A DNA stretch of 64,000 nt from Sphingomonas sp. G-3-2-10 (lineage in GTDB: Bacteria; Pseudomonadota; Alphaproteobacteria; Sphingomonadales; Sphingomonadaceae): NCBI RefSeq assembly GCF_012927115.1, contig NZ_JABBFY010000001.1:2542001-2606000 (forward strand), given 5' to 3'. The notes under the pieces are model-generated. The model was given only the letters and a program-made list of their open reading frames with translations. It searched no databases and was not told the DNA's origin. The position numbers were made by a program, and so were the translations under genes. Each line of letters opens with the position of its first letter. Within the stretch, counting starts at the first letter, position 1. Positions 58,915-64,000 of the stretch are shown here, piece after piece.

Positions 58915-61844
58915 GATTTAGTGACCTGCAGCGCGACGAAACGCCCGAGGGGACTGGCATTTTCACCATCGAAACCGACCGCCAACGTTCCAGCGACGTA
59001 GCTCACAAAGGGCGGGTCGGTGTCGAAGATGTTGCTGGCATTGAGCGCGATGCGAAGTCCGTGAAGCGGTCCAGACTTCCTCGGGAAGGCGTAGCTCAGA
59101 TTGAGGTCGAAGGTCGTCCAGGCCGAGATCCGCTGTGCAGGTGTGACAGTCCTGTTCCGATAGCCATCGGCATAGTTGGCGAAGAGTGCGACACCAAAAC
59201 CGCCCTTGTTCCAGGTCGCACGTCCTCGGATTCGCAGGTCGATCGGGTTGCCCACGGTGTCGACCACGTCAATCGGCGCCGAGGTCGCCGTTAGCTGTTG
59301 CTTGATGCCGAAGATGTAGGTCGCGGTTGCGCCGACCTGGGCATCCCCTCCGGCAAGCGCAAAGTCGTACTGGAAGTCGAAGTCGAGTCCGGATTGCCTG
59401 ACGATCGAGAGGTTACGCACCTGCGCGTCGGCGATTGCCACAATCGGTGCCGTGCTGGGGATACCCGTCAAGTCGAGGTAGTAAGGCGAGGCAAAGAGTT
59501 CGGCGAGCCGTGCTGCGCTCGGATTGAAGGTCAGGATCGGCGCGTAGATATCGCGGTTGATGAGAAAGCTGGCGAGCCCTGTCGCAACCGATCCGATGCG
59601 GTCGCGATAGTTCACATTGAACCAGGTCACGCCTGCACGCAGACCCGGCAGGCTCGCCGGCTTGAGGTCCGCCCCAAGTGTCCAGGTCGTGGCGCGCTCG
59701 GGCCCCAGGTTGGGATCGTTGCCCCGAATGACCATGATGTTGGACATGCCGCTGGCCGATTGGGGATCGACGACGGGATAGGCGAAGTAGCCGATCGAGT
59801 CCGGGTCCTGCCGCAGCTCGGTGAACCCGGGGGCGCGGAATGACTTTCCGTAGCTGCCGCGAAAAGTCAGCCCGGCGATCGGATCCCAGGCGAAGCTGAC
59901 CTTGGGATTCGTCGTGCGGCCGAAGTCATTATACTCCTCGCTCCGAACCGCAGCCGACAGGTCCAGGCGCCGGAAGAACGGAACCGATGCCGCTTCGCCG
60001 AAGACGGGCACCAGCAGTTCGGCATAGATCCCCTGGACTACGCGTGCGCCTGGCAACGGTGTGAGCGCATTGGTGCGGGGCGCCAGCGACGAGGTGTAGG
60101 AGATGCTCTCCCGGTCTTCATAACGGTCCTCGCGATACTCGCCGCCGATCGCCAGCCGGACATCGCCGGCAGGCAGAGCAAAGAGCGGCCCATCGGCGCG
60201 GATTGTCGCCGACCAGACAAGCGCGTCCCATCGCCGCTTGTTATAGCCGCGTATCGACTCGATCGTGGCGGGATTGGTCGAGGGCCCATCGCCGAGCAGG
60301 TTATAAGCAGTGGCCGGATTTGTGTCGGCAAGGGCCAGTGCGAGGCGCGCACTGTTGACCCGGTTGAGATAATCGTAGCGCTCATCCTGGCGTCCCCAGG
60401 TTCCGTGCGCATCGATCCGCCAGCTGCCGACCGCGAGTTCGAGACCGGCGGTACCTCCATAGGCAGCAACCGCGCCTCGATTGCGCTCATTGCCGAGGTC
60501 ACGGGCAAAACTGTAGTTCACGCCGATCGGCTGACGGGTGCCGATTGGATCGAGATAATAGGGATTGGTCACCGGTACCGTGCGTCGGGAATCGACGCCG
60601 GTGCGCACCGCCACGTCGAACTTTCGCCATGTGGCGAGCCCGCGCGCATAGAAGCGCAGATTGTCGGTCAGATTCTGGCTGACCGATACGAACAGGGAGT
60701 GGCGCTCTTGCTGCGGCAGAATATCCACGCCGTCCCAGCCGTCGCCGCGATTGATTACGCCGCGCGTGAGCTGCGCAGCTGTCAGCCCGTTGCCAAACTG
60801 TCCGCGCGGGATCGCGAAGTTGACGCCGCCAGCCACGATCGTGCCCGGACTCGCATAGTTTCCGCGATAGTCGCCGCCGCCAAAAGGCCGCAGGTCGTCG
60901 GTAATATAGGGCCGGTCGTCGGCGGAGAGATTGTCGCGGCGGTAAAATTCATAGGCGATGACGGCATGGCCGGTGGACCAGCGCGTCCCGAGCAGCTGGC
61001 TGACCTGATATTCTTGAGTATCCCCATCCGCGGTTCCGACCCGGAAGCTCGTCTCTGCACCCCGGAACCCGTCGCGCGTGACGACATTCACGACGCCGGC
61101 GACGGCATCCGAGCCATAAATGGCCGAAGACCCATCGGGCACGACTTCGATGCGCTCGATGATGGACGCGGGAATCACCGAAAGATCGCCGAACGTGCCC
61201 GAAAAGCCGCCCAATGGCGGCCGGTCGCCATTGATCAGCAACAGGGTCGAGTTCTGGCCGAGACCGCGAAGGTTCACGCCGCTGCCGCGGCCGGAGTTGC
61301 CGTTGCCGGCACCTGTGATCAGGCCACTCGCACCCTCTTGTGCTCCCCCCGCGAAATTCTGCGGGATCGACTGGACGATCTGCTGGGTGGTTGAAAAACC
61401 GGATTGGGCGATATCGGTGCGGTCGATCGAGATTACCGGGACCCCTACCGGCCCGCTCCCGCGGATCCGGGTGCCCGTGACCAGGATCTCCGACTGACCC
61501 TCAGCGGATTCGTTTCCCTCCTGGCCGTCATCGTCGCGCTGCACGACCAACGTGGTGCCGACCATGACCACACGCAGGCGGCTTCCGCGCAGCAGTTGCG
61601 ACACGGCCTGATCGGCGCTGAACCGACCCTTCAGCGCCGGCGCCTGATGGCCCGCCACAAGCTCGGTCGGTGCGATGACCTGCGTGCCCGACTGCTGCGC
61701 CACGGCGCGCAGCGAAGCGCCGAGGTCCTGGCTCGGCATGTCGAACTCGCGCGCAGCGTCCGCCTGCGCAAACGCCAGCGGCGCGACCATGACCATTGCC
61801 GTGCCGGCCAAGGCCAGCGCACCCATTTTCCCCATCCGCATCAT
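58908..61844 (-). CDS. TonB-dependent transducer receptor with STN domain
   Basis: 978 residues: signal peptide to about 26, STN domain (FDMPSQDLGASLRAVAQQSGTQVIAPTELV ... LQ-like VVQRDD, about 34-110), plug starting SEILVTGTRIRGSG, DRTDIAQSGFSTTQQIVQSIPQNFAGG, and a barrel ending GRFVALQVTKSW. The STN domain signals to FecR. In lasso isopeptidase clusters such receptors are thought to import the lasso peptide. Same operon as FecI, FecR and the isopeptidase. Confidence 0.9.
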   Translation of the reverse strand: MMRMGKMGALALAGTAMVMVAPLAFAQADAAREFDMPSQDLGASLRAVAQQSGTQVIAPTELVAGHQAPALKGRFSADQAVSQLLRGSRLRVVMVGTTLVVQRDDDGQEGNESAEGQSEILVTGTRIRGSGPVGVPVISIDRTDIAQSGFSTTQQIVQSIPQNFAGGAQEGASGLITGAGNGNSGRGSGVNLRGLGQNSTLLLINGDRPPLGGFSGTFGDLSVIPASIIERIEVVPDGSSAIYGSDAVAGVVNVVTRDGFRGAETSFRVGTADGDTQEYQVSQLLGTRWSTGHAVIAYEFYRRDNLSADDRPYITDDLRPFGGGDYRGNYASPGTIVAGGVNFAIPRGQFGNGLTAAQLTRGVINRGDGWDGVDILPQQERHSLFVSVSQNLTDNLRFYARGLATWRKFDVAVRTGVDSRRTVPVTNPYYLDPIGTRQPIGVNYSFARDLGNERNRGAVAAYGGTAGLELAVGSWRIDAHGTWGRQDERYDYLNRVNSARLALALADTNPATAYNLLGDGPSTNPATIESIRGYNKRRWDALVWSATIRADGPLFALPAGDVRLAIGGEYREDRYEDRESISYTSSLAPRTNALTPLPGARVVQGIYAELLVPVFGEAASVPFFRRLDLSAAVRSEEYNDFGRTTNPKVSFAWDPIAGLTFRGSYGKSFRAPGFTELRQDPDSIGYFAYPVVDPQSASGMSNIMVIRGNDPNLGPERATTWTLGADLKPASLPGLRAGVTWFNVNYRDRIGSVATGLASFLINRDIYAPILTFNPSAARLAELFASPYYLDLTGIPSTAPIVAIADAQVRNLSIVRQSGLDFDFQYDFALAGGDAQVGATATYIFGIKQQLTATSAPIDVVDTVGNPIDLRIRGRATWNKGGFGVALFANYADGYRNRTVTPAQRISAWTTFDLNLSYAFPRKSGPLHGLRIALNASNIFDTDPPFVSYVAGTLAVGFDGENASPLGRFVALQVTKSW

Positions 61845-61937
61845 TCGCTCCCCGTTTCCAGCCGCCGATCTGACGGTCCGGGTTGCGAGACGAGGTTGTG
61901 CGCAAAACCCTCCCGAAATTATGCGGGAGGCATTTCC

Positions 61938-62942
61938 TCAGGGGCGGCGAAGGATCAGATCGCCCTGCGGCGACCGCTCGACGCGCAGCGAAAAGGCGGC
62001 CGCCAGCGCCGCGGCGAGCTGATCGACCGGAAGCGGCCGGAACCCGCCGGTCACGCGCTGCGCCGCGAGCGACGGATCGGCGAGGCGGATCTTGCGCTGC
62101 GAGTAGCGATTGGTCTGCTCAAGGACGTCGCCGAGCGGCACGCCGTCGAAATCGAGCATGCCCGAGACCCATTGCTGCAGGCCGGGCGATGCCTTGGCCA
62201 CCTGGGGACGGCGGGCGAGATCGGTGAAGCACTCGCCGGGCGCGAGCCGCGTCACCGCCGCCACGCCACCCGCGGGCGCAAGGCCGCGGACATCGACCGA
62301 GCCGCGAAACAGGCTCACCCTCACCCCTCCCGGCTCGAACCCGACATCGAACAATGTCCCGAGCGCAGTGACGGTTCGACCGTCCGCCTCGACGCGAAAC
62401 GGGCGCGCAGCGTCATGCGCGACATCGAAGCGCGCGCGGCCCCGGACGAGCCGGACCTGACGCAGATCGCCTGACAGGCGGACTTCGATCGCACTGTCGG
62501 TATCGAGCGTCACCACCGTGCCATCGCCAAGCTTCACGGTGCGGATCTCCCCGACCCGCGTCGCCTGTGGTTCGGCAGCGGCGATGACCGCGCCGTCCGG
62601 CATTGCGCCCGGCCCACTAAGGAGCCAGAAACCCGCCAGAGCCACCAGCACCAGGGCGAGCGCGGCAAAGGCGGGACGGGCTGCGGGCATTTCCCAGATC
62701 GAAGGCCGCCGCTCGGGCAGGCGGCGGTTGCGTCCCATCTCGGTGCCTGCAAGGCCGCCGGTCTCCTGCCATTGCTCACCAGCCCGCTCATAGGCTTCGC
62801 GGTGCGCCGGATTGGCGTCGCGCCAGGCTTCGAACTCGGCGCGCAATTTCCCTCGATCCGGTCCCTGCATGCGCGAGAACCAGATTCCAGCCTGTTTGGT
62901 GACCGCCAGGCTGCGGCTATCCTTTGATCCGGAGCCGGGCAT
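61938..62942 (-). CDS. FecR-family anti-sigma/sigma regulator
   Basis: 334 residues from ATG 62942 (TGATG overlap with fecI; TTG 62945 is the longer alternative). N-terminal cytoplasmic DUF4880-type region (QAGIWFSRMQGPDRGKLRAEFEAWRDANPAHREAYERA), one transmembrane helix (FAALALVLVALAGFWLLSG), then the periplasmic FecR domain (RTVKLGDGTVVTLDTDSAIEV) and a secretin/STN-like C-terminal part (GMLDFDGVPLGDVLEQTNRYS). It relays receptor occupancy to FecI. Confidence 0.92.
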   Translation of the reverse strand: MPGSGSKDSRSLAVTKQAGIWFSRMQGPDRGKLRAEFEAWRDANPAHREAYERAGEQWQETGGLAGTEMGRNRRLPERRPSIWEMPAARPAFAALALVLVALAGFWLLSGPGAMPDGAVIAAAEPQATRVGEIRTVKLGDGTVVTLDTDSAIEVRLSGDLRQVRLVRGRARFDVAHDAARPFRVEADGRTVTALGTLFDVGFEPGGVRVSLFRGSVDVRGLAPAGGVAAVTRLAPGECFTDLARRPQVAKASPGLQQWVSGMLDFDGVPLGDVLEQTNRYSQRKIRLADPSLAAQRVTGGFRPLPVDQLAAALAAAFSLRVERSPQGDLILRRP

Positions 62943-63499
62943 CAATCCTTGTCCGCATGCCGAATAAGCATCGTCATTGCCTTGGCGATCTGCTTCTCGA
63001 TACCCGATACGGACATGCCGGTCCGCTCGGCGATTTCGTTATAGCTGAGTCCGTCCAGTCGATGCGCCATGAATATTTCCCGAGTCTTGGGCTTCATGCG
63101 GCGCATTACCGCTTCGATGCGCGCGAGACTATCGCGAGCTTCGAGTCGGGACACTTCATTTGAAACCGAAATGGTCTCTTCATCGAATGGAACATGCATG
63201 CGCTCGCCGCGGCCGGAGGCGCTCTTTGCACGGTCGCGCAGCAGGTTGCGAGCCACTTGCCGCAGGAAAGCGCGGGGTCGCGCGATCGGTTCGCTTCGCA
63301 CCTGCTCGCTCTGCGCCAGCCGCAGGAAGGCCTCCTGCGCAACGTCGCCGGCCTCCTCTGGATTGGATCGATAGCGGGTGATGAACCGGACGAGCGAATG
63401 GCGTTCATTCCGATAGATCATCTCCAGCCCAAGCGGGGCTGCGTCCGCGTCGTCGGCATCGCTAAAGGCCGGAACGGTCGAAGGCGCTGGAGGCGACAT
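62942..63499 (-). CDS. FecI-type ECF sigma factor
   Basis: 185 residues: sigma-2 region (EEAGDVAQEAFLRLAQSEQV, ARPRAFLRQVARNLLRDRAK) and sigma-4 (MKPKTREIFMAHRLDGLSYNEIAERTGMSVSGIEKQIAKAM). First gene of the fecI-fecR-receptor-isopeptidase operon; it should direct transcription when the receptor binds its ligand, probably a lasso peptide. Confidence 0.92.
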   Translation of the reverse strand: MSPPAPSTVPAFSDADDADAAPLGLEMIYRNERHSLVRFITRYRSNPEEAGDVAQEAFLRLAQSEQVRSEPIARPRAFLRQVARNLLRDRAKSASGRGERMHVPFDEETISVSNEVSRLEARDSLARIEAVMRRMKPKTREIFMAHRLDGLSYNEIAERTGMSVSGIEKQIAKAMTMLIRHADKD

Positions 63500-64000
63500 C
63501 AGGCCGCTCCACGCCCGCTGGACAGACCGCCGCCCTTCCCAACCATGGCTTCCATCTCCCCGCCTTCCGAACGCGAGGCGGGCCGGCAGAAGCCGGGTGT
63601 TGAGAACAAGTTTGAGGACTTGCGCCGACGCCTTTAGCCGCGAACGGCCTGAACATGCGCGTCGGCCACCCGGCCGCTAGGGCACGGAAATGGATCCCAA
63701 ACGAGGTTCTCACGCCTCGGCGCCGCACTTTAAGCGGCGCGCTCCAAGACTAGGATTGGAACGCTTCAAAAGGCAAGCCAAGCAGAAATCAAGGAATCGC
63801 AACCACTTCGGACGAATCTGCTCGGTCAGTCGGCCCTGACGGTCGCCCGCGCCGCAGGCGCCGGAAAAGAACGCACCCTTGCAGACGGACGGCCGTCGCG
63901 GCGGCGTGCGCGCGGGCCTGGGGGCCAGCCGCCGCCGTGACCTCCGGCCGGTCGCAAGCGTGCCACGCGGGTCAAAGAAGCGCGGACCCTGACGCCTTCG
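63500..64000. other. Region upstream of fecI, no gene supported
   Basis: About 500 bp to the window end. Short frames exist but show no family or codon signature. The fecI promoter should lie at its left end; I cannot pick it out. Confidence 0.4.

Noticed and set aside
63462..63728. 88-residue minus-strand frame upstream of fecI
   Set aside because: Overlaps the fecI start in another frame, no ribosome site or family pattern.

Overview
The window looks like a chromosomal segment of a high-GC alphaproteobacterium of the sphingomonad group. Evidence: a complete non-phosphorylating L-rhamnose (LRA) pathway of the type described in Sphingomonas, two large TonB-dependent receptors, dense operons with ATGA start/stop overlaps, DUF559 and REP-like repeats, and a lasso peptide locus of the isopeptidase type common in sphingomonads. 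The assignment is inferred from gene content; no rRNA is present.

Region 1 (1-17.8 kb): a sugar/pectin utilisation locus. A seven-gene minus-strand operon (7427 to 1) encodes L-rhamnonate dehydratase, a FAH-family hydrolase, an SDR dehydrogenase, a lactonase, the RhaT symporter, a GH43 and a GH28 enzyme. Divergent to it are an IclR regulator, L-rhamnose 1-dehydrogenase, L-lactate dehydrogenase, a UxaA-type dehydratase and a secreted six-hairpin glycosidase. A TonB-dependent receptor follows on the minus strand. Together they could take up and trim rhamnose- and galacturonate-containing oligosaccharides and burn L-rhamnose to pyruvate plus L-lactate, the lactate being re-oxidised by LldD.

Region 2 (18-33.4 kb): an FNR-type regulator with a possible FNR box, a CelD-like acetyltransferase, small membrane proteins, an amidase, a Tat-exported carotenoid-oxygenase-family protein with a DUF2141 partner, a membrane LytTR regulator, and class I ribonucleotide reductase. 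nrdA and nrdB are separated by a repeat-flanked DUF559 gene and a four-gene overlapping operon ending in an OafA-type acyltransferase.

Region 3 (33.4-49.3 kb): a short AT-richer island with small ORFs and a nonsense-mutated terminase-small-subunit-like pseudogene, tandem class-3 lipases, a second OafA/SGNH acyltransferase, a YjhX-family protein, a DUF4440 gene whose start lies in an 18-bp perfect hairpin, a nuclease, oligopeptidase B, a flavoprotein, aminopeptidase P and tRNA-Thr(GGT).

Region 4 (49.3-64 kb): the most interesting part. Downstream of the tRNA lie a DUF2971 gene, a LuxR/LuxI quorum-sensing pair, a PhyH-family oxygenase and a GntR regulator, leading directly into a lasso peptide cluster: three 43-residue precursors (A1-A3), a fused RRE-protease (B) and a cyclase (C). 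Converging on C is a minus-strand operon, FecI sigma factor - FecR - STN-type TonB receptor - S9 lasso isopeptidase. The precursor genes share a 22-residue leader and 21-residue core of pattern GxxxGxx(D/E)xxG...GLSD(D/E), predicting 8-residue rings. There is no ABC exporter gene. The picture is production of three lasso peptides under possible quorum and GntR control, with receptor-mediated re-uptake and linearisation of the peptides.
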